A stretch of DNA of 23,061 nt from positions 1 to 23,061 of IMG/VR virus record IMGVR_UViG_3300030101_001903. The stretch is one strand, 5' to 3'. The translations under genes and the position numbers were made by a program. The DNA comes from a virus. The notes beneath the pieces were generated by a model that was not told the origin of the DNA, did no database searches, and saw only the letters and a program-made list of their open reading frames with translations. Shown one piece after another: positions 15,189-23,061 of this stretch (its first letter is position 1; each line of letters starts with the position of its first letter).

Positions 15189-16652
15189 ATGGCAATTACT
15201 GCAGGAGATAATTTGAATAGTGTACCAGCACCAAAGAAAGCTACACTATCTGCAAATTATATCGATTTTACGGCATCTGGCACGGCTGGATGGGCGCAAC
15301 AATACCTGCCTGACTTAATGGAAAAAGAAGCTGAGGTTTTTGGAAACAGAACTATCTCAGGATTTTTATCTCAAGTTGGAGCAGAAGAGTCTATGACTTC
15401 TGACCAAGTTATTTGGTCTGAGCAAGGTAGATTACATTTATCATACACGGGTACTGTTAATACTGAGACCTCTGTATTTACTGTTTTATTAGACATCGAT
15501 GGTGACAATGGTGTTACTTCTGGTAACCACGGTATAAGATTAAACGACCAAGTAGTTATAGCGACTGCTGAAGGAGCTATCAAGTGTTTTGTAACAGCTA
15601 TTTCAACTGACGCTGTTACTTGTAAGCCTTACGAGTTTGAAAATATTGACGATAGTCCAGTATTCACTGCGGGAAGCTCTATAGCTGCAACTCTACTAGT
15701 TTATGGTTCTGAGTATGCTAAAGGAACTGATGGTCAAGGTGGCCACGCTTCTGGAGCTAAAAATGTAGAGCCTGTATTTAAGTCTTTTACTAATAAGCCA
15801 ATTATTATGAAAGATTACTATGAAATTTCTGGATCTGATGCATCTGCAATAGGTTGGGTTGAAATTTCTGGTGAAGACGGGCAATCAGGTTACTTATGGT
15901 ACTTAAAAGCTGAAGGTGATACTAGACAAAGATTTACAGACTACTTAGAAATGACTATGATGGAAGCTGTAAAAGGTGTTTCTGGTAACTCTACTATAGA
16001 TGGTACTGATGGTATAGGAACTGAGTTTGGTACTCAAGGTTTATTTGATGCTATTGAAGACAGAGGTAACGTAACTACTGGTGTAACTGGTGTTAACGCT
16101 GCTACTGACTTAGCTGAGTTCGATGCTATTTTAGCGGAGTTTGACAATCAAGGAGCTATTGAAGAAAACATGTTATTCATAAACAGAGCTACTTCACTTG
16201 CTTTTGACGATATGTTAGCTTCAATGAACTCTTACGGAGCTGGAGGTACTTCTTACGGAGTATTCGACAACGAAGAAGATATGGCGTTAAACTTAGGTTT
16301 CTCAGGATTTAGAAGAGGTTCTTATGACTTCTACAAGTCTGACTTTAAATACTTAAATGACAAAGCTACTAGAGGAAGTATAAACAGTAGAAATACTACT
16401 TCACCTGTTAGAGGTGTCATCATACCAGCTGGTGTATCGTCTGTGTATGACCAAACTTTAGGTAAAAACTTAAAGAGACCATTTTTACATGTTAGATTTA
16501 GAGCTTCACAAACTGATGACCGAAGAATGAAGACTTGGGTTACTGGTTCTGTTGGTGCTGTTACATCTGACTTAGATGCAATGCAAGTTCACTACTTATC
16601 AGAAAGATGTTTAGTTACTCAAGGTGCTAACAACTTTATGATGATGAAGTAA
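15189..16652 (+). CDS. Major capsid protein, HK97 fold, crAss-like type
   Basis: This 487-residue protein is the shell subunit by position after the scaffold, length (crAss-like capsid proteins are about 490) and sequence style. The N-arm has GWAQQYLPDLMEKEAEVFGN (residues about 34-53), followed by TISGFLSQVGAEESM. A beta-rich inserted domain spans about 85-180 (TVFTVLLDIDGDNG-like region to VYGSEYA). The backbone returns with PIIMKDYYEISGSDA, a spine-helix region RQRFTDYLEMTMMEAV near 245-260, and the C-terminal RPFLHVRFRASQTDDRRMKTW and LSERCLVTQG. The leader has an AAATTAAAAATT run ending AATTATG. A strong terminator lies 8 bases past the stop, as expected for a very highly expressed gene. 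It is the most plausible client of the phage chaperonin. Confidence 0.9.
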   Translation: MAITAGDNLNSVPAPKKATLSANYIDFTASGTAGWAQQYLPDLMEKEAEVFGNRTISGFLSQVGAEESMTSDQVIWSEQGRLHLSYTGTVNTETSVFTVLLDIDGDNGVTSGNHGIRLNDQVVIATAEGAIKCFVTAISTDAVTCKPYEFENIDDSPVFTAGSSIAATLLVYGSEYAKGTDGQGGHASGAKNVEPVFKSFTNKPIIMKDYYEISGSDASAIGWVEISGEDGQSGYLWYLKAEGDTRQRFTDYLEMTMMEAVKGVSGNSTIDGTDGIGTEFGTQGLFDAIEDRGNVTTGVTGVNAATDLAEFDAILAEFDNQGAIEENMLFINRATSLAFDDMLASMNSYGAGGTSYGVFDNEEDMALNLGFSGFRRGSYDFYKSDFKYLNDKATRGSINSRNTTSPVRGVIIPAGVSSVYDQTLGKNLKRPFLHVRFRASQTDDRRMKTWVTGSVGAVTSDLDAMQVHYLSERCLVTQGANNFMMMK

Positions 16653-16660
16653 ATCACTTT

Positions 16661-16690
16661 AAAAGACCGGGGCTTCGGCCTCGGCCTTTT
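16661..16690 (+). terminator. Rho-independent terminator after the capsid gene
   Basis: A 13-position stem starts AAAAG at 16661 and reaches GGC at 16673. It closes on a TTCG tetraloop at 16674-16677 and returns through GCC to CTTTT at 16690. It holds one G-T wobble and one A-C mismatch. T-rich sequence follows (TTTTATTTTATT). The C(UUCG)G loop is exceptionally stable. It marks the end of the capsid transcript, so the genes beyond it need read-through or a promoter in the short AT-rich gap 16691-16719. Confidence 0.85.
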
Positions 16691-16719
16691 ATTTTATTAA
16701 TTTTATTATATATTATATT

Positions 16720-17523
16720 ATGGCAAAGAAAAAACAAACTAAAAAGGTGGAGGCACCTGTTGTTGAAGCGCCAGTCGCTACAGCACCAAAACCTAAAAAA
16801 GATATTTGGGAAATAAAAGATAGAAATTATTTTTTAATAGGAGACAAAGAACCTTTGTCTTATCAAATAAGATCGTCTAACATTTATTGGTTCGACGAAG
16901 AAAAAGGTTATGAAAGAGAACTAAAGTATACTTCTAACCAAAGAACACCATTTGTTGATGAGATGACAGGTGAACACAGATTAGAGCATATTGTATTTAG
17001 AAGTGGTACACTGTACGTTCCTAGAGAAAAAACTGTTCTACAAAAACTATTATCTTTGTATCATCCACACAGAGATAAAATATTCAAAGAGCACAAACCT
17101 GTAAAGGTAGCCGAGTCACAGTTAGATTGGTTAGAGTTTGAAGTTGCAGCAATGAACGCAGCTAATAACTTAGATATTGATATGGCTGAAGCTGTTATGC
17201 GTGTAGAATTAGGTTCTAAGGTATCAGAGATGAGTTCTAAGGAACTTAAACGTGATTTACTACTATTTGCTAAGAAAAAGCCTAAATTATTCTTAGAACT
17301 AGTTACTGATGAAAACGTTCAGCTTAGAAACTTTGGTATCAGAGCTACAGAAGGCAACATAATAAGTCTGTCACAAGATCAAAGAACATTTACTTGGACT
17401 TCTACTGGTAGAAAATTAATGACGGTTCCTTTTGATGAGCATCCATATTCAGCATTAGCTGCTTGGTTTAGAACTGACGAAGGTATGGAAATATATAACA
17501 ATATAGAGAAAAGATTAAAATAA
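16720..17523 (+). CDS. Conserved structural-region protein downstream of the capsid gene
   Basis: This 267-residue protein has a Lys/Pro/Ala/Val-rich, probably disordered start (KKKQTKKVEAPVVEAPVA). It is followed by a conserved body: WEIKDRNYFLIGDKEPLSY at 31-49, NIYWFDEEKGYERELKY, FVDEMTGEHRLEHIVF, and LQKLLSLYHPHRDKIF. The second half is helical (MAEAVMRVELGSKVSEMSSK, ELKRDLLLFAKKKPKLFLEL) and ends FDEHPYSALAAWFRTDEG. I recall the same pattern next to capsid genes in marine phages, without a named function. It may be a capsid-associated or head-completion protein. GC-rich hairpins on both sides isolate it from its neighbours, suggesting separate dosage control. Confidence 0.72.
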   Translation: MAKKKQTKKVEAPVVEAPVATAPKPKKDIWEIKDRNYFLIGDKEPLSYQIRSSNIYWFDEEKGYERELKYTSNQRTPFVDEMTGEHRLEHIVFRSGTLYVPREKTVLQKLLSLYHPHRDKIFKEHKPVKVAESQLDWLEFEVAAMNAANNLDIDMAEAVMRVELGSKVSEMSSKELKRDLLLFAKKKPKLFLELVTDENVQLRNFGIRATEGNIISLSQDQRTFTWTSTGRKLMTVPFDEHPYSALAAWFRTDEGMEIYNNIEKRLK

Positions 17524-17529
17524 TCAAAC

Positions 17530-17566
17530 TGTAGAGCGGTCGCCCTACGGGGCGATCGTAACTACA
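17530..17566 (+). promoter_or_regulatory. GC-rich stem-loop without a T-run, between structural genes
   Basis: An inner 9-bp stem pairs CGGTCGCCC (17537-17545) with GGGCGATCG (17550-17558) around a TACG tetraloop, with one G-T wobble. An outer 5-bp stem pairs TGTAG (17530-17534) with CTACA (17562-17566). The downstream flank is ATAAAAAAATATT, not T-rich, so classic termination is unlikely on the + strand. No gene on the - strand would use it. It may be an RNA processing or 3'-stability element for the gene just before. Confidence 0.7.
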
Positions 17567-17579
17567 ATAAAAAAATATT

Positions 17580-18299
17580 ATGGCAATAAGTATAGATACA
17601 GTACACCAAAGAGTTTTGGCTTTAGCCAACAAAGAACAAAGAGGTTATATAACTCCTCAAGAATTTAACTTATTTGCTAATCAAGCGCAAAGAGAAATAT
17701 TTGAACAATATTTTTATGAATTAAATCAATTTGCTAGATTACCACAAAACAGCTACGAGTACTCTAATGTACCAGATATATTAAAAGAAAAAATAGCTGT
17801 ATTTGAAAAGTTCCATATAGACATGTCTGCAGTATCAGGCTCTACTTGTACACTGCCTACAGATGTTTATAGATTAGGAACAGTTTTTTACAATAACAGC
17901 ACTAACAGCTTAATAGTAGAAAAAGTAGAGAAAAAAGAATTACAAAGAATGAACCAAGCTGCCTTGTACAAACCTAGACAATCAAGGCCTTTATACGTAA
18001 GAAAAAACGCTACGCAGATAGTAATATATCCTGAGTCTGCATCCCCATCATTTTCCACATCAACAGTAAACTGTCATTACATAGCTAAGCCATCTACGGC
18101 TAAGTGGGGCTCTGTAATTGTAAATGAAAAAGCTTTATACAACTCAACTACTAGTGTAAACTTTGAATTACATGAGAGCGAAGAAACTAGTCTAGTAATA
18201 AAAATATTAGAATTAGCAGGCGTAACTATAAAACAACAAGATATAACTGCATTTGCTACTAACAAAGACATTGTAACAGAAACTAAAGAAAAACAATAA
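17580..18299 (+). CDS. Head-tail connector (ring/adaptor) protein 1
   Basis: This 239-residue protein begins ISIDTVHQRVLALANKEQRG, then YITPQEFNLFANQAQREIFE with QYFYELNQFAR up to residue 50, a helical start typical of the first adaptor after the capsid module in crAss-like and related marine podoviruses (family recollection). The middle is strand-rich (DVYRLGTVFYNNS, PLYVRKNATQIVIYPES, VNCHYIAKPSTAKWG), and it ends with a helix ESEETSLVIKILELAGVTI and a Lys-rich tail. It would sit under the portal and join head to tail hub. It is followed four bases later by a second connector gene. Confidence 0.72.
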   Translation: MAISIDTVHQRVLALANKEQRGYITPQEFNLFANQAQREIFEQYFYELNQFARLPQNSYEYSNVPDILKEKIAVFEKFHIDMSAVSGSTCTLPTDVYRLGTVFYNNSTNSLIVEKVEKKELQRMNQAALYKPRQSRPLYVRKNATQIVIYPESASPSFSTSTVNCHYIAKPSTAKWGSVIVNEKALYNSTTSVNFELHESEETSLVIKILELAGVTIKQQDITAFATNKDIVTETKEKQ

Positions 18300-18302
18300 A
18301 AT

Positions 18303-19199
18303 ATGGCTACTAACTATTTATTAAACGAAACACAAGAAAATTACTATGATGACACAGCGGTTAATTATGGTAGTTATCAGTTTACATCTTTAACAGATAT
18401 TATAAATCAATTTATGCTAGCTTATGTTGGTGAAGAAAAAATAATACCTAAGGCCAAAAGAGCTGATGTAGCTTTTCACGCGCAGAGAGCTATGCAAGAA
18501 TTATCGTTTGATACTTTTAAGTCTGTTAAGTCACAAGAAATAGAAATACCACCAGCGTTAACAATGACACTTCCTCAAGACTATGTTAACTATGTTAAAC
18601 TTAGTTTTTCAGACGCTTCAGGTATAGAACACGTTATTTATCCAGCTATTAAAACTTCTAATCCATTTGCAATATCTCAAGCGGCTGATGGTAGTTATAA
18701 TAATGATGGTACTAATTTAACAGAGCAAGATGCTACTAACCATTTATCAGATACTTGGACTAAGTACAAGGCACAAACGCCTTCAGAAAATAACCAAGAT
18801 GATTACGAAGACGATATGTACTGGCCTAACGAAGGCGGTAGATATGGATTAGACCCAGCACACGCTCAAGTTAATGGTAGTTTTTATATTGACGAGCTGC
18901 AAGGTAAAATACACTTTAGCTCAAATATAAATGGCAAAACTGTTATATTAAAATATATAAGTGATGGCTTAGGAACTGAAGAAGAATTAAGAGTGCATAA
19001 GTTTGCAGAGGAAGCTATGTATAAGCATATAGCTTACGGAGTGCTTTCCACTAGAGCTAATACACCAGAAGTTTTAGTTGCTAGATTTAAAAAAGAAAGG
19101 TTTGCTGAAACTAGAAAAGCTAAACTTAGATTATCTAATATTAAACTAGAAGAAATTACACAGATACTACGAGGTAAATCTAAACATATAAAACACTAA
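18303..19199 (+). CDS. Head-tail connector (ring/adaptor) protein 2
   Basis: This 298-residue protein has a strongly patterned N-terminal half: QFTSLTDIINQFMLAYVGEE (26-45), KAKRADVAFHAQRAMQELSF with DTFKSVKSQEIEIPP (50-84), and LPQDYVNYVKLSFSDASGIE (90-109). It is a pattern I know from crAss-like and marine podophage connector proteins, somewhat reminiscent of P22 gp4-type adaptors. A Trp/Tyr/Asp-rich loop region (DDYEDDMYWPNEGGRYGLD) leads to FYIDELQGKIHFSSNINGKTV and a helical, basic C-terminus (RFKKERFAETRKAKLRLSNI). It would form the second ring between portal and tail hub. The tail hub gene starts four bases after its stop. Confidence 0.78.
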   Translation: MATNYLLNETQENYYDDTAVNYGSYQFTSLTDIINQFMLAYVGEEKIIPKAKRADVAFHAQRAMQELSFDTFKSVKSQEIEIPPALTMTLPQDYVNYVKLSFSDASGIEHVIYPAIKTSNPFAISQAADGSYNNDGTNLTEQDATNHLSDTWTKYKAQTPSENNQDDYEDDMYWPNEGGRYGLDPAHAQVNGSFYIDELQGKIHFSSNINGKTVILKYISDGLGTEEELRVHKFAEEAMYKHIAYGVLSTRANTPEVLVARFKKERFAETRKAKLRLSNIKLEEITQILRGKSKHIKH

Positions 19200-19203
19200 T
19201 TAA

Positions 19204-22200
19204 ATGCCAGAGTTAAAAAGAAGTTTTAGTTTAGGTCAAATGAATAAAGACCTTGACGAAAGGCTAGTTAAAAACGGTACATATAGAGATGCTTTAAATA
19301 TAGAAGTTTCTACTTCAGAAGGTTCTGATGTTGGAGCTGTACAAACTTTAAAAGGTAATACCGTTTTAACAACAGCGGTAGAATCAAGAAGCACTTGTGT
19401 TGGATCTATAGCTGACGAGCAAAACGATAAAATATATTGGCTAGTAGCTGGAAATGCAAGTGGACTTAGTAGCGGGTCTAATGATGCTGCTATAACTGTT
19501 TTTAGAGATTATATATTAGAGTACGAAATATCTAACACTACACTTAAATACGTTTTTGTTGACATATATAAATCTACAGCAGTAACAACTTCTACAGTTT
19601 CTAACTCTACAACCATACCAGTTGGAGATGCTACTTACATAAGAAAAGGTATGCAAGTGTCTGGTGTGGCAGGTATGCCTTTAGTTACGGTTACAGATAT
19701 AAGTAGTTTAAATATAACTGTTTCAGAAAGCGTTACAATACCAGATGCGTCTACAGTAACATTTGAGTCACCAACAGTTGATGAGAATAATCCTGGAAAA
19801 CCAGGTGGCAGAACTTTAAATTATAGCTCTAGTAGATTAATAACAGGTTTAAACGTTATTGATGGTATGTTACTTTGGACAGATAATCACTCTGAACCTA
19901 AAAAAATAAATATAGCAAGAAGTATATTAGGCACAGGCGCTAATGACTTAACTATAGGTAACGGTGCTGTTTCTACGTTTCATACTAGATTAGTTATTAC
20001 AGACGAAAATAATGATGATATAATAGTAACAGATACTGGTAGTTATCCTGTGTATATGCAAGAGCAATATATAACTGTTATAAAAAAATCTCCTTTGCTA
20101 GCACCTGTGTTAGCTATGTCTGATACTTTAGAAGCTAGAGGTGAAACTAAAGGAGTCACAACTACGGCTGTTAGATTTTATGACACTACGCCTAGTCCTA
20201 ACGAAATATTAGAAGCTGGTGAAACTATAACTATAAGTATAGGTAGCTTGTTAGGTACTGGTTTGCCTGATTATAGAGAGGGAGATGTTATATTGTTAAG
20301 TAATACTGGAGCTTCTAGCTTTACAGAGCATAAAATAAGAGCGCAGATAAATGTAGGAGGCACACCTTTGCAAAACGGTAGTTCAAATAATTTTGATGTT
20401 ACTATACTAGCTATAGATCAAAACGTTCCTGATGCTGATGAAACTTGGAATATTGTTTTAGAGTTAACGCCACCTTTGTTTGAAAAGAAGTTTGTTAGGT
20501 TTGCTAGTAGATTCAAGTATGAAGACGGTGAGTATTCTGCTTTTTCTCCTTTTACTAATGTAGCTTTTTTACCTGGTGATTTTGAATATTACGCTAGCGA
20601 AGGTTACAACTTAGGTATGTCAAATAATCTTCGTAGCTTAAAAATACAAGATTTTGTTCCAGAAAAATCTATACTACCTCAAGACGTAGTAGCCATAGAT
20701 ATATTGTACAAAGAAGACGGCTCACCAAACGTTTATACAGTTAAAACTGTAGATAGAAATAGTGCTGAATGGATAGCTGCTGGCTCTGGAAACGGGTTAA
20801 ATAATGGAGAGCTACTTATAGAATCAGACGTTATATACGCTACTCTTCCAGCTAATCAATTATTAAGACCTTTTGATGAAGTGCCTAGAAAAGCACTAGC
20901 ACAAGACATGACTGGTGGTAGAATAGTTTATGGTAACTACTTGCATAAATTTAGGATGGAAGGTTACGGTGTTAAAGCTAAAAACATAAGCGTAAACTTA
21001 AACACGCTTTTAGAGTTTAATGAAATAGCTGATGTCGGTATACCTGAAAAAAGTTTAAAGTCTTTACGAAATTATCAAGTAGGTATTGTTTATAGAGATA
21101 TATACGGTAGAGAGACACCTGTGTTAACATCAGAAAATGTAGCGGGAAGCAATAATGTATTGCAAGTTGACAAGCCGCAAGCTATAACCTCTAATAAAAT
21201 ACATGTACATATAAATAGTCCGGCACCTAAGTTTGCTGATTCATTTAAGTTTTTTATAAAAGAAACTTCTAACGAATACTATAACTTAGCTATGGACAGG
21301 TGGTATAACGCTGAAGATGGTAATATATGGTTAAGCTTTCCTTCTTCAGAAAGAAACAAAGTTGACGAAGAAACATTTTTAATACTTAAAAAAGAGCACG
21401 ATGGCTCTACAGCTGTAACTGAAAATTATAAATATAAAATATTATCTATAGTAGGTGAAGCACCTATATTTGTAAAAACTATACAAAAGTTTGTTGCTAC
21501 AATAACTAATTCATCTGTAGGTAATGTTTCAGACGCAGTGTTTGGTCAAGTGGTGGGTAATAGTTTGTCAGAAGGTTATCCTTTGAAAAACTTAAGTACA
21601 TTTATGATAGACACTTCAACTTACAAAGACTCTGCTTTATCAGACGCTTTTGAAGTTAAAAATACTTTTGTAAGATTTAGAACTGACACTGCTGCTTCTA
21701 AATATTATAAAATAATTGGTATTGTACCAGGAGACGCTGCTGCAGGTACCGCTACTAAATTTACAATAGAAGGTAGATTCGGTTCTGATATAGATTTTAC
21801 TTCCACGGCTGGTAGTATAGGCACTAGAATATCAGGCTTAATTGCTGATTTTAAAAGTAGAAACGTGGAAGATAGACCAGAGTTTGAAGGTAAATTTTTT
21901 GCTAAAATATATAAAGACTTAGGTATAAGACAATTTATAACAAAAGAACTTTTAGACGATGAAGATAGTTTAGTTGTTAGTAAAGCGCTTCCAGTTAGAT
22001 GGGTTAAAAATGACGGTGTTGATTTTACTGGAATTCCAAACGATCCTGGTCAGAACGGTTCTGTCGGTCAGTTTGGAGTTGTAACTAATGCAGAGTGGGG
22101 TGGTGTTGATATTAAAGGTAGCGCTTCTACTGCTTGGCATGGTTTATCTGCTGGATTTGATAATGATGGTAATTTAGGTGGTTTTGGTTTAGACCCAAAA

Positions 22201-23061
22201 CAAGTTGGTAGTAACGTATCAAGTCAAGGCGCCGAGTACTGGAGAGATTTTGCTAGAGTTTATCAAGGCGCTGCTACTGGTAGTGGAGACAATAATCACT
22301 TTTTTATAGACGAGGCTTTTTATCAAAACAAATTAAATTCAAAAGGTAATTCTATAGGTGCTAATGGTAGCACTAAAAACACTGGTGATGGTATAAGACC
22401 TAACAACAATCCATCTAAAAACATAACAGTAGATCAAGACTTAATAGATATATCGTGGGCAAATATACATCCTTCAGGTTCAACAAATGGTTTTTCTGCC
22501 ATAGAGTACCCTATAGCTCATGATTTTATTTATAGTTTTTATCAAGTAGGTACTAAATTTAGAATAAAAGATGATCCAGATCAAATAATATATACTGTAG
22601 AGTCTTTAGAAGGTCACACAAAAAGAATACAAAACTATAAAGTTCTTGGCCCACCATTTACTAATAGAAACGATCCTGAAAACAAAAGAGAAACTTGGAC
22701 TATGTCTGTGTCTCCTAGGTTTGGACTTGGCCCTTCTGGTTACCATCCATTAAAACCAAATACACACTTTGAGGTTTCAAGTGGTACTGGTTTAGGTCAG
22801 ATAGCAGTTGATCGTTTTCATAACAATGTAGGTTCTACAGCTGGTACACCTACTGGTACCGCTAGAGCAGGTTCTAGATTACAGCCTCACGGTAACTCAC
22901 CTGGTCATACTTTTGAACTACTACAAAACGTAACTAATACAAACTCTCCTGATGATTCGTTTACAGAAAACCCTGCTTTGTGGGAAACAGAACCTAAAGA
23001 AGACATAGGATTAGATATATATTACGAAATAGGTAGAACATATCCTATGAAGTTTGATTTT
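19204..23061 (+). CDS. Tail hub / stabilisation protein, crAss-like (3' end beyond window)
   Basis: From the ATG at 19204 the frame is open to the last base: 1286 codons without a stop, so the gene is incomplete. The start MPELKRSFSLGQMNKDLDER with LVKNGTYRDALNI and VSTSEGSDVGAVQTLKGNT is the hallmark opening of crAss-like and marine podophage stabilisation/tail-hub proteins (family recollection). Later hallmarks are KIYWLVAGN near 78, LLWTDNHSEPKKINI, FVRFASRFKYEDGEYSAFSP near 430 and DILYKEDGSPNVYTV. It is beta-rich throughout, with Gly/Ser/Asn-rich insertions around 930-1060 that may be surface loops. The known role in relatives is to close the connector and anchor tail spikes. It is larger than P22 gp10 (about 470 residues). 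Confidence 0.9.
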   Translation, partial: MPELKRSFSLGQMNKDLDERLVKNGTYRDALNIEVSTSEGSDVGAVQTLKGNTVLTTAVESRSTCVGSIADEQNDKIYWLVAGNASGLSSGSNDAAITVFRDYILEYEISNTTLKYVFVDIYKSTAVTTSTVSNSTTIPVGDATYIRKGMQVSGVAGMPLVTVTDISSLNITVSESVTIPDASTVTFESPTVDENNPGKPGGRTLNYSSSRLITGLNVIDGMLLWTDNHSEPKKINIARSILGTGANDLTIGNGAVSTFHTRLVITDENNDDIIVTDTGSYPVYMQEQYITVIKKSPLLAPVLAMSDTLEARGETKGVTTTAVRFYDTTPSPNEILEAGETITISIGSLLGTGLPDYREGDVILLSNTGASSFTEHKIRAQINVGGTPLQNGSSNNFDVTILAIDQNVPDADETWNIVLELTPPLFEKKFVRFASRFKYEDGEYSAFSPFTNVAFLPGDFEYYASEGYNLGMSNNLRSLKIQDFVPEKSILPQDVVAIDILYKEDGSPNVYTVKTVDRNSAEWIAAGSGNGLNNGELLIESDVIYATLPANQLLRPFDEVPRKALAQDMTGGRIVYGNYLHKFRMEGYGVKAKNISVNLNTLLEFNEIADVGIPEKSLKSLRNYQVGIVYRDIYGRETPVLTSENVAGSNNVLQVDKPQAITSNKIHVHINSPAPKFADSFKFFIKETSNEYYNLAMDRWYNAEDGNIWLSFPSSERNKVDEETFLILKKEHDGSTAVTENYKYKILSIVGEAPIFVKTIQKFVATITNSSVGNVSDAVFGQVVGNSLSEGYPLKNLSTFMIDTSTYKDSALSDAFEVKNTFVRFRTDTAASKYYKIIGIVPGDAAAGTATKFTIEGRFGSDIDFTSTAGSIGTRISGLIADFKSRNVEDRPEFEGKFFAKIYKDLGIRQFITKELLDDEDSLVVSKALPVRWVKNDGVDFTGIPNDPGQNGSVGQFGVVTNAEWGGVDIKGSASTAWHGLSAGFDNDGNLGGFGLDPKQVGSNVSSQGAEYWRDFARVYQGAATGSGDNNHFFIDEAFYQNKLNSKGNSIGANGSTKNTGDGIRPNNNPSKNITVDQDLIDISWANIHPSGSTNGFSAIEYPIAHDFIYSFYQVGTKFRIKDDPDQIIYTVESLEGHTKRIQNYKVLGPPFTNRNDPENKRETWTMSVSPRFGLGPSGYHPLKPNTHFEVSSGTGLGQIAVDRFHNNVGSTAGTPTGTARAGSRLQPHGNSPGHTFELLQNVTNTNSPDDSFTENPALWETEPKEDIGLDIYYEIGRTYPMKFDF

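Noticed and set aside
17530-17566. tRNA-like appearance (GTAGAGCGGTCGCC resembles a D-arm)
   Set aside because: No acceptor stem, no T-arm GTTCGA and no proper anticodon arm; it is a simple nested hairpin.
1-23061. CRISPR array, insertion sequence, integrase, tRNA genes
   Set aside because: None is visible; repeats are limited to the codon-aligned units in the Lys/Met-rich gene.

Overview
The window is AT-rich, gene-dense and coded entirely on the + strand. It carries the virion-building and lysis part of a tailed dsDNA phage. TerL, portal, a scaffold-like protein, an HK97-type major capsid protein, two head-tail connector proteins and a very large tail hub protein follow one another in the order used by crAss-like podoviruses and their marine relatives (inference from family patterns, no search run). 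Start codons lack Shine-Dalgarno sequences and mostly have A at -3, often as ATTATG. This fits a Bacteroidota host, most likely a marine Flavobacteriia; that is inference too. No integrase, lysogeny genes, tRNA, CRISPR or IS element is visible. The left edge has 147 noncoding bases and the right edge cuts the tail hub gene.

Layout. (1) 148-2180: a hypothetical protein, a 25 % lysine and 10 % methionine repeat protein, and a small hypothetical. (2) 2203-4012: a GroEL/GroES pair overlapping by 14 bases. (3) 4014-5120: three small acidic proteins that look like tandem paralogues. (4) 5126-6823: a winged-helix protein, two proteins with a shared 'FK(M/L)K' N-terminus (one with an HExxH motif), and a 3-TM-type holin. 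(5) 6827-8010: a putative virion decoration protein and a LamG lectin-like protein. (6) 8038-9310: small conserved phage proteins, a protein that reads as two GroES-like barrels, and a TerS-like protein. (7) 9310-23061: TerL, portal, scaffold, capsid, a conserved structural protein, two connectors and the tail hub, with two GC-rich hairpins bracketing the gene after the capsid gene.

Working together: TerS/TerL package DNA through the portal into a shell of capsid protein assembled on the scaffold, and the connectors and hub close it. The phage supplies its own chaperonin and a GroES that lacks the roof hairpin, as T4 gp31 does, presumably to fold a demanding virion protein. The least explained parts are the expanded GroES-like set, the shared N-terminal tag on four otherwise unlike proteins, the Lys/Met polycation and the tandem small-protein family.
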